64,000 bases of DNA from Costus lasius (Eukaryota > Streptophyta > Magnoliopsida > Zingiberales > Costaceae). This document shows, in pieces, positions 1 to 11,810 of the stretch. Position numbers and translations under genes: made by a program. How positions within the stretch are numbered: position 1 is the stretch's first letter; every line of letters starts with the position of its first letter. The stretch is taken from the NCBI GenBank assembly GCA_027563935.2, contig CM050446.2:26353501-26417500 (forward strand), written 5' to 3'. Under the pieces are notes generated by a model. The model made no database searches and had not been told where the DNA came from. It saw nothing but the letters and a program-made list of their open reading frames with translations.

Positions 1-119
1 TCAAGAGGTCAATTTGTAACTTTCTGTAATGAAAAATGGAAAAAATCAAAGTCGTAATACCCATGTAAGACAGTTTTATTCTATTGCTCACATCTCAAGG
101 CAGAGTTCTCTTTCCTTAT

Positions 120-192
120 TTATCTATAAAAAAGTTTGCTGTTAAAATTAGGTGTTCCTCTCTTATCTATAAAAAAGTTTGCTGTTAAAATT
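120..192. repeat. Short direct repeat downstream of the left-edge gene
   Basis: A 30-base AT-rich segment occurs at 120-149 and again at 163-192, flanked on both sides by matching gagttctctttcctta strings (about 111 and 201). This is a local duplication in the probable 3' UTR or intron of the minus-strand gene. No function is seen. Confidence 0.7.
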
Positions 193-253
193 GAAAGGAA
201 GAGTTCTCTTTCCTTATTTCAAAACAAAAAACAGAGTAGAACACAGTTCAGGA

Positions 254-1690
254 TTAGAGAATATGGACCTCAGAATTGGCTTTGGAGTACATGATCTCCT
301 CAGCCTTTAAAACAACAACGGGGAGCTTCTCCTGCCACTCATTGTTCTTCCTGGTGGCAGCACTGTGCACATCATTCGCCACTCTGCAAAGAAAATGTGA
401 TAAGACAACCAAACTTAATAAGCAACAAGAATTGTAACAATAGAAACGTTAAACCGTCAACAATAACAAAAAGAAGCATAGGACTGGTCATCAAACACCA
501 CCTACATCTGTTAGACATTTATCTACACATATAAGGAAGTATTGACAGACATGCGCGGGAAAAGAGACCTGAAGATCTCTTGAATAATCGATCCCCGAAT
601 TGGCCTGTGTCTCTCACTGTGCCAAGCACGTTTCACACACTCATATGGCCTTGGACCTGGCCTTGGCATTTCTTCACTTTCCTCTCTATGTCCCTTAGCC
701 AACAATTAACTAGAAGAGATTCCCTTTCCTGCAGAAGCTACAGAAAACAAGTAGAAGCAGATTAAGAGAGTGCATCAAATAGAAGAGGAAACATGAAAGA
801 GAACTTTCCCCTCCCTTTCTTGAAATAGAGTTTGGCGAGATGGAAGAGATAGGTGAATGTGATGCATAGTGTGGTTATCACTGTTATCATGTCCGTATAA
901 TATTGGACCCAAGTCCCAACAGAGGATATCCATGAAGACAGCATTACTATCAAAATTGGCGTGGCTATGGTGATAGACAAGTTTACCCTGCATTTTATTT
1001 CCAAAAATTTAACTTGACGTTTCGTCCAACAAATAAAAACATTTCTATTTTACTTGAAACGTAAAATTTTCAATGTGAAACAAAAGGTCAGCATAAAACC
1101 ATGTATTACGAGCTAATTAATACGATAAAACAACATGACTGGGCTCGACAGTTGATACGTGTGTTGCTGCACCCATTTCTCCCAAAACCGAATCGAAATA
1201 ATAGCAGGTTCCGTAGAGGACGAAGAAAGAGGAAAAAGTTAGAACAATCCAAACCCTAGCGCTCAGATCGCTCACAATCGAGCAGCCAGCAGAGCACAGA
1301 GCACGTCACTCCGCCCAATTAATCTCCCTTCCAACTCTGAACAAAGGTTCCTCATGGCGCCCAAGTACCGAAAAGTTCAATACTTCCCCAATCTACAACG
1401 AGAAAAAAAGAACCCAATCGGATCAAATGAAGGAACCTTTCTAAACCTGCCCAAAAGACCAAAACAACTCTCCTCCGCTAAACCGCTCCTAGACACAGCG
1501 AACTACGGATGAAGATTGTAAAGGAAGGAATTCCATTTACCTTCTTCCATTCGGGGTGAGAAGGACGAAGCCGATTATGGCGTGTCGCAGACTCGTAGCA
1601 GAGGAGAAGAGATTCTCCGCGATGCTTCCGACGGCGGCGATCGTCGTCCTTCTCCTCGTCGAAGCAAGTGGGCACAGTAGAAGAGTTCGA
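254..1690 (-). CDS. Conserved small plant protein of unknown function, 3' part beyond the left edge
   Basis: Three exons on the minus strand. A 5' UTR exon (about 1690 to 1541) ends at a GT donor at 1540-1539. A second exon (acceptor near 730, to 569) carries the start codon at 669-667, beginning MPRPGPRPYECVKRAWHS. A third starts at 383 and reads VANDVHSAATRKNNEWQEKL and onward through KAEEIMYSKANSE. The 569/568 donor and 384 acceptor join in phase (AG+A = Arg). I recognise the stretch from PRPYECVKRAWHS through EEIMYSKANSE as a widely conserved angiosperm protein family, but know no function for it. In relatives the frame continues beyond NSE with an EYMDL-type exon. Here a GT follows NSE directly, and read-through gives VHIL then a stop at 254-256. 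So either a splice leads to exons left of the window, or this is a short isoform. Confidence 0.7.
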
Positions 1691-1779
1691 CTTTGGAGAG
1701 AGAGCCCTTACAGGCGTGGAGAGATGGACACGTGGTCGGATGATCTCACTTATGGTATTAGCAGTAAAAATAAGCTAAA

Positions 1780-2660
1780 ATAATTATTCACAATATTTAA
1801 ATTTAAATTTAAAATAATATATATATTATATTTTTTATGTAAATTTAGTCATTATATGATATTTTTTAAGCGAATTACTTGAAAACTTTTACGAATCTTA
1901 AAACAAAAATGCACCATTGCACATATCTTAAAACACAACTAATTAATAGTAACCTGACCCTAGCATCATGCCCATCAATTTAGTGGTTGGATCGAGAATA
2001 GCATGACATTGACCCCTAAGTCCTCATCTCGTCTCCTTTCTTGTTGCTCAACCATTATTCAACCTTTCCTTTGGGCCGGTCCGTTCGGCCTGATTTGACA
2101 CACTAGCAATAGCCCATTCCACAACAAGCAGCAGGCTAAATTTTTTATACCGACGCCCTACAAGATCTCTTATAGGATTTAATCATAATTAATAACTCTG
2201 AACTTTGTTTAGCTTTGTAAAATACAAGATCGACAATACTGTTTTATATTGCCGGATATTCTTTGTCAGATTATTTTAATAGTATAATTTTATATTAAAA
2301 ATTTTAATTTTATATTAATTAATTTAAGAAAGTATTTGTAAGAGTAATCATTAATGAATTTAAATTTTGCAATAAAAACATAAACTTCGAATTTAGGATT
2401 TTGCTATTATATATATGAACTGGATCTCCAATTGCATCGGAGACATGTTTTGATCTCTTTTCATTAGCAAAAGTGATTCAAACAAACAAGCTGCAGTATA
2501 AGAACTACAACAGTAAAACCGTACCAAATCTGACCCAATTCAGCTCATGAGTTTGGCCCGTTCCGAGTTTGGGCCAAACTCATGAGCACGGCCCAAGCCC
2601 AAATGCGGCTGCTTCAGTGGGCGGCATCTCAATTGGATCCGGGGCCAGCTAGCAGGTAGA
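1780..2660. other. AT-rich intergenic DNA, no gene seen
   Basis: Rich in A/T runs and stop codons in all frames, with no recognisable domain or RNA gene. At 2545-2590 a short inverted repeat around gagtttggcccg / cgggccaaactc-like strings may be a minor foldback. Confidence 0.6.
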
Positions 2661-2668
2661 ACGCCCGT

Positions 2669-3552
2669 TTGCCAGAAACGAAGCTTCATTCAGAGCGCGA
2701 CTGGGAAAGCGCGTGCAGACCCACGTTTAGGGCTAGAGGGCCACCCATGCGACGCGTTCATTCGACGCAATCGCGACGGCGGTGGCGCCCTTTCTCTCCT
2801 CGATCATCCTACTCTCCCCTCACTATCGATCGGCCGTCCGGCGGATGGGGTCCCTGGTGGCAGAGACGGTTCCTACGTTCTTGGTGGGTGTGGGTGTGGC
2901 GGTTCGGGACGCAATGAGGCAGCGCCCCTTCCTTCCACCTCTTCGATGATGCCATTGGTGGATCCGACGGCAGACGTCCGCCGAAGTACGTGTCTAGCCT
3001 CCTCCTGCTCCGGCTCCGTTCGGCAGGTAGGTTTTCAGTCGACGAGCGGCGCCGACCTCGCTATTCTCCCTCCCCCACATTGCCTGCCTCTCTCGTCTCC
3101 GGTGAGTGTGGGGGCGTCCGGCGAGGTTGGGGCTTCGCCCCTCATCCTGGCATCGTTTGGGCGGGGGTCCTGCCCCTCATTTTGTCGGCGTCCAGTAAAC
3201 GTGGATGAGTTCGCCGACGCCTCCTTCATTTCCGGCGAGGTTAGGCTCGGTCGAACGGTGCTCCGGCGAACCTCAAGCAGGTCTCCGGTGAGCCTCCGAC
3301 TGCTAATATGCAGCCTTAGTTTTTGTGCGCATGCATCTCGTGGGTTCCAAAGGCAGTTCCCGTTCTCGATCGATCTTCTGCCCTTGGCCGGCGTATTTCT
3401 CACTCCCAGGCCGAGTCATCTTTCTCGGTCGGTGACTCCTTGCCTTCTCTACGCTCCGGTCATATGCGCCGACCTTATGTGATGTTTCCCGGCGTGTGCT
3501 GGACGTCTGTGAGGCATCCCCTTTAGGTGAGCGAGTGAGTTCGACCGCCTGC
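2669..3552. other. GC-rich block with overlapping uninformative ORFs
   Basis: Composition jumps to high GC and CpG. Overlapping ORFs occur on both strands, the longest 178 codons at 2946-3482 (+), and all are Ser/Pro/Arg-rich low-complexity translations. A plus-strand Met at about 2848 opens MGSLVAETVPTFLVGVGVAV, which might be the first exon of a gene, but I see no following exon. The block ends where an LTR retrotransposon begins at 3553, so it may be a promoter/first-exon island truncated by that insertion. No function can be assigned. Confidence 0.35.
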
Positions 3553-5018
3553 TGATACGATCCGCAAGTGTACGGATTTATCGAAGTAATAAAAAGAATA
3601 TCGTTCCCAATGATGATCTGGCGGTCAAGTACCGATTACACGGTCGATCTATATCTAGATGAATCAAATTTATGGTTTTTGTTTTGTTTGGACACTTCAA
3701 AGTACGAAAAGAAGCAAAAGCGAGCGTTCGGATAAAAATCAATACGAATAAAATCAGGATTTAGGGTTTCACCACACTGACGATTATGAATTTAATAAAA
3801 ATAAATCTTTGATCAGAAAATTATAGTTTTGAAAGGGATTTTTCCTAAGGTACAGATTACCTCCTCTCGAAGCGTAATCTGGTATTTATTTACATTAATT
3901 CCCTACTCTCGTGACAATTAACATAAATAGACAAATTAAGTTATGTGAAAACCTATGAAAATCCTTCAAACAAATCCAAACTACTCCCGTGATTGGATTC
4001 GTAGGTTTGAAAAGAATAGTTCAGACATGGCGATTCACCTCTCGGTCCTTCTCGCAACGTCTAAGACATAAAGTTACTTGATCAGGGTAAATTACGGAAT
4101 AAACACAATTCTAATCAAATCAAATCTATAAAATCCATGTCAAAGAATTAAATAACAAGTTTAATTAATAAATCATTCAATGGGCTACTTCCCAAATCCC
4201 AAAATAATGTCTGCACGTTCATGTTCAAAGCAAACAGCATGTTCATCGATGAATTCAACATATAATCTCTCTAAAATAATGCAAAGAGACACTAGAAAAG
4301 TAATTAGAACTCTTCCCCTTGATCTGGTGATGAAGATGAAGCGTCAAATCCCCTCCTTTGCGTGATTTCTCGCCGGAATTTTGCCCTAAAATTAATTTCC
4401 GTCACCGCCACTACAGCCATTCGTTTTCGTCCCCCAAAGCCCCCTAAACCCTTCCAAAACCCTTCCTTTTATAGTCTAATCAGTATTGAACCCATATAGG
4501 AAGGTTTCTGAAGAGTTTGGTTCAATTCTGGTTCGATTTGGGATCGAATCAAGTGAAAAACGGAAAGGGCAGACATTTTTACGGCACGTAATAAGTTTAC
4601 GGCCGAGGCCGTAATTCTTTCTGTGTGTACAGCCCTTTGTACACAGAAAGTTTCACGGACCGTGATGGATTCACGACCTCACCCGTGAAAGTTTCTGTGC
4701 AATATTTAACTTAGCCGATTTTCTTCGCCCTTCGAACACAAAATTACGGCCAAAGCTGTGAAAATCAAAATCTTCACCGTTTTGACTCCAAATTTGACGT
4801 GTAAGCTCATAATCTCCTCGAGAATCGTGATATGACTTCAAAACTCGTGAAATCCTTCATTTTTACGCCATTTTACCTACATTTTCATAAAAACCAAGAA
4901 AAGTGAAGATTCTATATAAAGTGAAGTAAAAACACTAAAAATTGCATAAATTCATTCAATTAAGCCCAAAATATGATTTAAAATATAGGCAAAAATATGG
5001 TGTAAATACAACGCATCA
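3553..5018 (-). repeat. LTR (3' copy) of the first LTR element
   Basis: It begins TGATACGATCCGCAAGTG and ends about ACGCATCA, so it has TG...CA ends in plus orientation. The first ~220 bases match 8269-8488. It holds a cluster of short hairpins between about 4578 and 4700 built on acggcc/ggccgt, tgtgtaca and cacggaccgtg motifs. A similar hairpin set recurs inside the element at 6340-6400. Confidence 0.8.
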
Positions 5019-6558
5019 AAATACCCTAGACTTAGAATTTTGCTTGTCCTCAAGCAATACCTTGATATGTATAAAGAATGTAAAGATAAGAAACACTCAT
5101 TTGTTTTTGCCCCTAATAACATCCTTAGTTCACAAATTAAGCAATCAATCTTTCCAACTCAAGTAATTCAAGAAAAATCATTATAGAGATAAATTCCCAA
5201 GAGGTTACAATCCAAAAAAGATAAAATTCACAATTCATGTCATAATATTCATTCTTTACACACTAAATATCACATACTTTTAACTTAATAAATCTATTTT
5301 ACTCAATAGACAAAAATTTATTTCAAGAATCTCGGTGATGTTAAAGATAAGAGATTTTTAAAACAATTTGGTCTTTAAACAGTTATATGCCCTTTCCTGT
5401 TAGCATCATAACATTGTTTAAAGTATACCATAGAGCAGTATAATTTAACTCATAGTCTCAATCTTTAAAGTCAGCGGAGTTGTCCACTTGACCTACAGTT
5501 TTCTCTTTTTCTCTATTTTTATTTTTCCTTCTTTTTTTTTCTTTTCTCCCTTTTTTTCAATTATGGAGAAAGCCGACCAGTGGCATGGTATTTAAGTCAT
5601 TATCGATCTTTATGCAAGAGGGATAGATATTTATTTTTAAGATTTTCCCTCTGTTACTTGATCGCAATAAACTTAACGTATACCAACTCGTGGTATAATA
5701 TAACTCATGACCTTAGATTACTCAACTAAAGGAGTTGGAGCAAATCTCAATTAAATAAATATCACCAAATTCTTTTGATAAAAATTCTCATCAAGCAAAA
5801 ATAGATAAATTAAATTTCAAGTAACAAGATACTATGCACTTGTCTTATGAACATATAACAATTCATATATGCATTTTATCAATACCAGAATTGAATTTAC
5901 TCAACAATTTAAATCTACATAAAATTTTAAAAATTTCCTAAGTCATCAAATCAATCACTCAAAATGTTTCTTAAGTCTAAAATTAAGGATAAAACAAATC
6001 TGATTATCTTTAACAATCATAAACAATCAAGATACATACCAATAAAGCTTTGAAGAAAAGTAAAATACATGGGCACACCCTAGACTTAAATTGTTGCATA
6101 TAGATAAATATTAAATCAATGAATGACATATTTCAGAAAATCTTTTCAAGAATTCCCTTTATAATGTGGGCGAAAACCTGTTCAGTTATAACAAAGGATG
6201 AAGACATGACCCAGAAAAATTCAGAAACTTTATCACAACCAAGATATCAACAATTTACACTGTAAACAAGTTTCAAATATCAATATCGTCATATTTCACT
6301 ATCAAAATCACATTCTACATATACTCACAAAGAGATTGCCGTAAGAATAACGGTCCGTGAATGATTCACGGCTGCACCCGTGAATGTCTTGTTTGGTGCT
6401 TATTCTTCTTGTAAAAATTTTTAAAAATTTCCTGCATATAGAACAAATTATTAAAAGATTTTTCATGAATAAAGATTCATCAATACATGCTGCAAAAATT
6501 CCTAAAAATTTAAATAAAATCAAAAACCAAAAACTAAGAATGCAAAAATTAATAAAAT
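5019..6558. other. Non-coding internal region of the first LTR element
   Basis: AT-rich and closed in all frames. Next to the LTR is the conserved palindrome GCTTGAGGACAAGCAA (minus sense), upstream of a degraded polypurine-tract position. A T/C-rich run lies at about 5500-5560. Near 6340-6400 are hairpins with acggtccgtga and gattcacgg motifs like those of the LTR. Confidence 0.6.
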
Positions 6559-7212
6559 TCAAAAACTTTGGGCTGCCTCCCAAAAACGCTTGTTTAAGGT
6601 CATTAGCTTGACCACAGTTTCATGTCTTAGTGGAGTTGGTGAATATGTGCCATAGTAGAGAGCATATAATCTTCTTCTTTTCCTCCGTCTCAAGAGTGTG
6701 CCTACCAAAGTATATATCCAGTGAAATAGGTGGATCAATATTACAGTGTCCAGTACATGCATACAAAAATAAAAGTTAGAGTCATGCAAAGAGTACTCAA
6801 TAATTTTTCTGTATTTATCCAAAAGTAAAATCATGCATTCTTCTTTTAAATTTATATCAACAATTGGAAGAGAACTGAAATTAAGATCAAAAAATTCATG
6901 CCTTAAATTGTTCAAGAAATTTTCAAACTTCAAATTTGGTTTATCTCTTACCTCAATGTCAATGTGATCAAGTATCTCATGTGTTATTATCTTTTGGGTA
7001 CCTGTGGTTAGATTTGAATCAAACAAAATTTCAGCTACCCCATCATCTTTATCTTTAAAATCATCTCCCTCATCTATCATGCAAATTTCTAGTGAATTTT
7101 CCTGGAGAAAAGGGATTGATGGTTCACATGGTAGTGGTGGTGTAATATTCTCAGGATTCTCTTTCTCATCATTTTCCTCAATTTGTTTCTCTTCAATGTA
7201 GTATTCCATCAT
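6559..7212 (-). pseudogene. Internal retrotransposon ORF with LNKRFWEAAQ motif
   Basis: A 217-codon acidic ORF downstream of the gag fragment. Its C-terminus reads VVKLMTLNKRFWEAAQSF, a signature that in Athila/Tat elements lies after the pol region or before the extra 3' ORF. The rest (EEKQIEENDEKENPEN and following) is low-complexity and acidic. No catalytic motif is present. It is probably a leftover coding segment of a deleted autonomous element. Confidence 0.55.
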
Positions 7213-7254
7213 AAAGCTATCAAATTCATCCTCATCAATTTGGTTATTTCTTAT

Positions 7255-7929
7255 TTATGGCTCCTCAAATTCTTCATCCTTCTTTTCACAAGACTCAAAA
7301 AATTTGAATTTCTCTTCAAACATGTCCCAAGTATTTGTGTTGCAAGGCACTTCATTATGTGAGAAGGGACTAGATGGCTGGTAAAGTGTTGAGGAAGGTA
7401 AATCACAATCATCAAAATTTTCAAAATCATCAAAATTTGAAGAAGGTAAATCATAATCTGTGACTGCAGTAATAACTAATGATTGTTCCAACTCTACAAA
7501 ATTCTCAGATTCATCCTGGATTTCATCCTCTAAGTCATTTTTATCAGTGCCATAAATTATAGTATGAATTTCCTCACTTAGTTTGTCCATAGCAGCTATA
7601 TAGTTTTCAAGCAAGATTTCTAAGTTGGAATTTTGAGGTTCACTAAAGTCTGATTGTGGAATAAAGGTTGGCTCATTCTGATAAAACAAGTTTTGAGGGT
7701 TCTCCCAACTTGGATTGTAGGCACTAGGGCAAGAGTTCAAGCATGAAGGGATTCCTAATTGACATTCAGTAAAATGATGCTCATGATATCCACAAATATC
7801 GCAAATAACATATTTCAACTTAAAATATTGCATGCTTAAATGTTCAGTATGTTGAGTAAAAGAATTTACCGTTGCTGTAAGAGATTCTGATGCACCCGTG
7901 TCATATTCTCTTGTCATTATCCGTGGCAC
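7255..7929 (-). pseudogene. gag remnant with CCHC zinc knuckle
   Basis: 224 codons. Near residue 43 it contains CDICGYHEHHFTEC, fitting the gag zinc knuckle C-X2-C-X4-H-X4-C. This is followed by the NPSWENPQNLFYQNE region typical of plant gypsy gag downstream of the knuckle. The matrix/capsid part is absent, with only about 300 bases between the ORF and the primer site, so this gag is truncated at its N-terminus. Confidence 0.65.
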
Positions 7930-8232
7930 GTACCCCTGATTTGATCATTGACATTGGTTAAACATCATATTTTCAATTAAATTCAGAAATACAAAATGTA
8001 AAATAGGAATGTAAAACAAAGCTTAAAATATGTAATCAAGTGATTTTTGAGTTCTCCTGTTCATACAACGTGTTAATCCAAAAAGAGAAAAATAAAATAA
8101 ACTAACTATAAAAAAATAAGAAACAAATAAAATAAGAAGAACGAAAACAAAAACAAAAAAAGTAAAAATAAAAACAAAACTAAATAAATAAAAAAAATGT
8201 CTAGTCTATAAATCTCACGATTAAATCGATAT

Positions 8233-8268
8233 TGGCTGGCCTGATCCCGGGCAATGATGCCAAAAACT
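8233..8268 (-). other. Degenerate tRNA-Asp primer-binding site of the first LTR element
   Basis: On the plus strand 8243-8262 reads GATCCCGGGCAATGATGCCA, a mutated form of the 3' end of tRNA-Asp (compare the intact TCCCCGGCAACGGCGCCA at 18035-18052). It is followed by AAAACT-like spacer and then the LTR, so the minus strand gives the order 5' LTR, spacer, primer site. Confidence 0.65.
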
Positions 8269-8488
8269 TAATAGTTTTCCGTAAGTGTACGGATTTATCG
8301 AAGTAATAAAAAGAATGTCGTTCCCAACGAGGGTCTGGCGGTCAAGTACCGATTACACGATCAATCTATATCTAGACGAATCAAATTTGTGATTTTTGTT
8401 TTGTTTGGACACTTCAAAGTACGAAAAGAAGCAAAAGCGAGCGTTCAGGTAAAAATCAATGCGAATAAAATCAGGATTTGGGGTTTCA

Positions 8489-9060
8489 TCCCGGCATCTG
8501 TCATTGTGTCAATTAGAGCTCGTTGCAATGGTAAAATTTTCCTGTGAGATCTCAGCATGTGGACCTTATTTGGACTTATCATTGGATGATTATGGTTTAA
8601 CTCAACTCTATTTAATGTCCAAACTTTATCGAGGTCAATCTTAAACTCCGCCCGGGCCATGCAGTTTGTTCTTGTCTCCTGTTGTGGTTTTTTTGTGATA
8701 TGTCCTTTAGGTACATTTCTGACCCCTTGCTTCCTACAGGTAAACCTTTTCATTTTCAAACTGTCATCTTTTCTCCTATCAACCTGAAATTTCTTTATAC
8801 TAAAACCTACCCTTTTAGCATAGTCATTATAAAATTTGTAGGCGTCATCCTCACTACTAAAGGTCATACCAACCACGGGAATTGCAGATGAGCTAGAAGG
8901 TTGCACTTTATTAATATCTGCTGCACCAAGGTCATCTTCTTCTTGTACTCTTGAAAAATGAGTAATTTCCTCTAATCCCTCTTCCACATTAACATTTAGG
9001 GGATCATTCTCCGGTTAAACTTCAAGTTCATGCTCAAGTTCTTCACTGAATGCCCACTCA
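8489..9060 (-). pseudogene. Fragment of a FAR1-like MULE transposase (DNA-binding domain only)
   Basis: The ORF starts at 8987 and contains VVGMTFSSEDDAYKFYNDYA, then TRTNCMARAEFKIDLDKVW and ELNHNHPMISPNKVHMLRSH. This is a FAR1-type zinc-binding domain (Cys in FTCRKQG and TNCMA, His in NHNH). It is clearly related to the transposase at 23367-26077 but not identical. The frame also extends upstream on the minus strand through IEWAFSEELEHELEV to an in-frame TAA. After MTDAGM the frame runs into the LTR at 8488, so the DDE and SWIM parts are lost. Confidence 0.75.
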
Positions 9061-9154
9061 ATATTTTTATTGCATGCTTGTCTGGTTTTTGTTTTATCTA
9101 TGATGTCAAAAGTACTTGTCTATTTTCAATAACAGATTAGCAAATATAAGGAAA

Positions 9155-9228
9155 TATGGACTATCTATATTCAGCCCTAATTTTATCATAAACAGAGTTA
9201 AAGTGCCTATATCCACGATGATGGACAC
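9155..9228. repeat. Left remnant of the 84-bp minisatellite, ending in target duplication GACAC
   Basis: The segment from ttcagccctaattttatcat to atccacgatgatggacac matches a unit of the tandem repeat at 20147-20852. The LTR element at 9229-20146 interrupts this array. GACAC at 9224-9228 is repeated at 20147-20151, the 5-bp target-site duplication. Confidence 0.8.
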
Positions 9229-10637
9229 AGATAGGGCCTAGACGGCTGCTACCGCAAGTGCACGGCCTATCGCATAATACAATAAGTATCAATCCCACGA
9301 GGACTAGGGGTCAAGTACTAACTGATCAGTCAACTAATAGCTAGGTTAACAATTAATGGAGAAATGTCTAAATCCTAGTGCAATTAATTAAACTAAAGCT
9401 GATTGAAAGCAAACAGAACAGAGAGCAAAGCAAACAGTGTTTTAAATCTATGAGAGAGATTCGGGGCTTTAGATTTCACCACACTGAAGCATGCGGAATT
9501 ATTAGAGTTTGATGTTCTAATCAAGTTTTATCTAAGTTCTCAACGTAATCCTTCCTAGGGTACAGACGCGCTCCCTCTCAGGACTCGGTCCGGTATCCGA
9601 CGTAACCCAAGCCTCCTACTCTCGTGGCTTACCGGGTTAGGTCGGATCCAATTGGATCTGTGAATGATTAGGGTTCCTCGGGTGATTTCGAGTACTCTCG
9701 CTAAACGAAATTACCAGTCCAGTCTAAGGGGTTCCGATGACTATGGTTCACCTCTTAGTCCTTCCCATAGCATCTAAGACATGCATACATATGACCAGTA
9801 CATAAACATGAAATAAAACATCCTAGACATGAATAAGAACAAAGATAAATAGAGAAATATATAGATCAAGTCATAATATTCAACATTCATACAGTGGGCT
9901 ACGCCCAAACCCCGAAAAGAAAGTTTACGCTATCGTATACATCGTGAAATACATCAAATCTCTCATGTAAATGAATTCAAACCAAAGGGAAGGGTAGATC
10001 CTTGATGAAAGAAGGTCCAGCATGAAGATCCACGTTAGAACGAAGGAAGAATCGCACCGGAACAGAGTAATCGCCCAGAAAATCACCCCAAACCCTAGGT
10101 TGTCGCCGTTTCACATCGTTCTCCTCAATCGCCTGATCAAATCCCCTCATTCTGGTCCCAAACCGTGTGTCTCCCAGTTGGGAAGGTCTCCCTGAAATTT
10201 TGTTCAATTCCGAGCTAGGAATACAAAGTAATGGCCGAAATACCGAGCGCCTATCATGTAGGACGTGGGACGATGCACGACCGTGTATCGGTGCACGGGC
10301 ATGCCCGTGCACGACTCGGTTAAGATTATTCTAATAACTTACGATGCACGGCCGTGCATGGATGCACACCCATGGTCATGCACTCTGTATAAGGCTCCGT
10401 TTGAGCTGAAATTTGGCGTGTAGCTCCATCTCATCATGAAAAATAGTCTCATACCTTCATATTCTCCAAATTCCATCAATTTTGAGGCCAAAAACCTACA
10501 TTTTCATAAAACAAGGGAAAAGTGAAGATTCTGAATAATATGAAGCATTTGAGTGCATAAATGAGACAAAGCATGCATTTTACTCCAAAATAATAATAAA
10601 ATTATGTCACGAAATATCATATTTTTGCATATCATTA
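9229..10637 (-). repeat. LTR copy 1 (3' LTR) of the second LTR element
   Basis: 1409 bp, beginning AGATAGGGCCTAGACGG (expected TGATAGGG; the terminal T is changed) and ending ATCATTA. It closely matches 18743-20146. Between about 10255 and 10385 it holds short palindromes on gcacggccgtgc / gcacgggcatgcccgtgc motifs. Confidence 0.85.
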
Positions 10638-11810
10638 AAATACATTGGACTTAAAGTTTTGCTTGTCCTCAAGCAATTGAATTGTCTAGAATACAATGAT
10701 GACATAGAATAGGGAATCTTAAATAGCTTAAGTAGGTCTAATAAGGTTATTGGTTAAACACAATAAGTCTTCAGGTTATAATGCAGTATGGAAAGCAAAT
10801 TAAACCAATTATCATGGATACAATCTACAAAACATGCAAAGTTACATTTCCAAAAACTTTTACGGTGCATCTCATAGCAATGATATGATTGATCAAGCTT
10901 TCAAAAAGCATAACACTGTGTACTAAGTCATGGGAGGATAATATCAGTACCACATAGTCCCTATGTGGTTCCTTTTTTTTTGTAGGATATGACAGTGCCA
11001 AGTGCCAAGCTTTGCTTCGGTACCACTTCGATACCACTGTCATTGATGAAAACCATGGGGTCAGTGCCAAGCATGATTGACAAGGAACTTAGGTACCTAT
11101 AACCCTTTTTTTCATTGTGATGCAAAGAATAGTGCCAAGTGGATGTACAATGTGTAGTGTACAAGAACACATCGGTACCACCATTATTATTTCTAACCCC
11201 CATGAAAAGGTGCACAAATAAAGTAGAGATAAAAACCAGATACAATCACTTTCTACACATGAGATGCACATCAAGGCTAAGGTAAAGTAACAAGCATACT
11301 CTTCAAGATTCTACCAATAATGAATCGGGTGAATTACATCAATCAACTACAGTAAACAAAAGAATCATATGTGCAAACCATAACCATTATAGACCATTGA
11401 CAGATAAAAGTCAAGATTCTCATCCCAAGCAATCAAGTAGGCATAGAACAATGCAATACTAGAAGACAAAGCAAATAGCATAAAGAAAAGTAGGGGTTGG
11501 GCAAGACACTATAGATGTTGGCATAACTAACTAACAAAGCATGCAAGAAATAGAAGCGACAAACTTAAAACTACCAAGAAATGACTAAAGAAAACAAACA
11601 ACTAGAATAAAGAAAACCACTGGAAAAACAGATAGCTGACCAAGTGACGGGTGAAACCAAAGAAGCTCATCCCCATCGCCGACGCAGCCTCGCCTGAAGG
11701 TCATGCACAGACTCTAAAATAGAGGACTGTACTCGTCCTTGGCGCTCAACCTCAGTTTCGAGATGTTGAATCCGGTCATTGCCCGCATCGACAGACAAGT
11801 GAGTCTCTTG
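10638..11810. other. Non-coding 3' internal region of the second LTR element
   Basis: Just inside the LTR the plus strand reads ttgcttgtcctcaagcaa (10662-10679), the conserved palindrome found near the polypurine tract in both LTR elements of this window. The rest is A-rich with short closed frames. Minus-strand ORFs at 10825-11274 overlap one another and have no recognisable domain. Confidence 0.6.

Larger units (their letters stand above)
3553..8488 (-). mobile_element. Non-autonomous Athila/Tat-like LTR retrotransposon, 5' LTR truncated
   Basis: Two LTR copies lie in the same orientation: 3553-5018 (3' LTR, complete) and 8269-8488 (start of the 5' LTR only). A degenerate tRNA-Asp-type primer site lies beside the right copy on the minus strand. 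Internal ORFs run right to left and carry a gag zinc knuckle and the LNKRFWEAAQ motif typical of this lineage, but no protease, RT or integrase. A conserved GCTTGAGGACAAGCAA palindrome sits just inside the 3' LTR (about 5039-5055), as in related gypsy elements. The right LTR stops at a junction with MULE sequence, so no target duplication can be read. Confidence 0.8.

Noticed and set aside
1354..1512. Plus-strand ORF after a 5'-UTR-like aaaccctagcg context
   Set aside because: Only 52 codons, no recognisable domain, and antisense to the first intron of the better-supported minus-strand gene.
2946..3482. 178-codon plus-strand ORF in the GC-rich block
   Set aside because: Ser/Pro/Arg-rich low-complexity translation, overlapped by ORFs on the other strand, with no domain; high GC alone explains the long frame.
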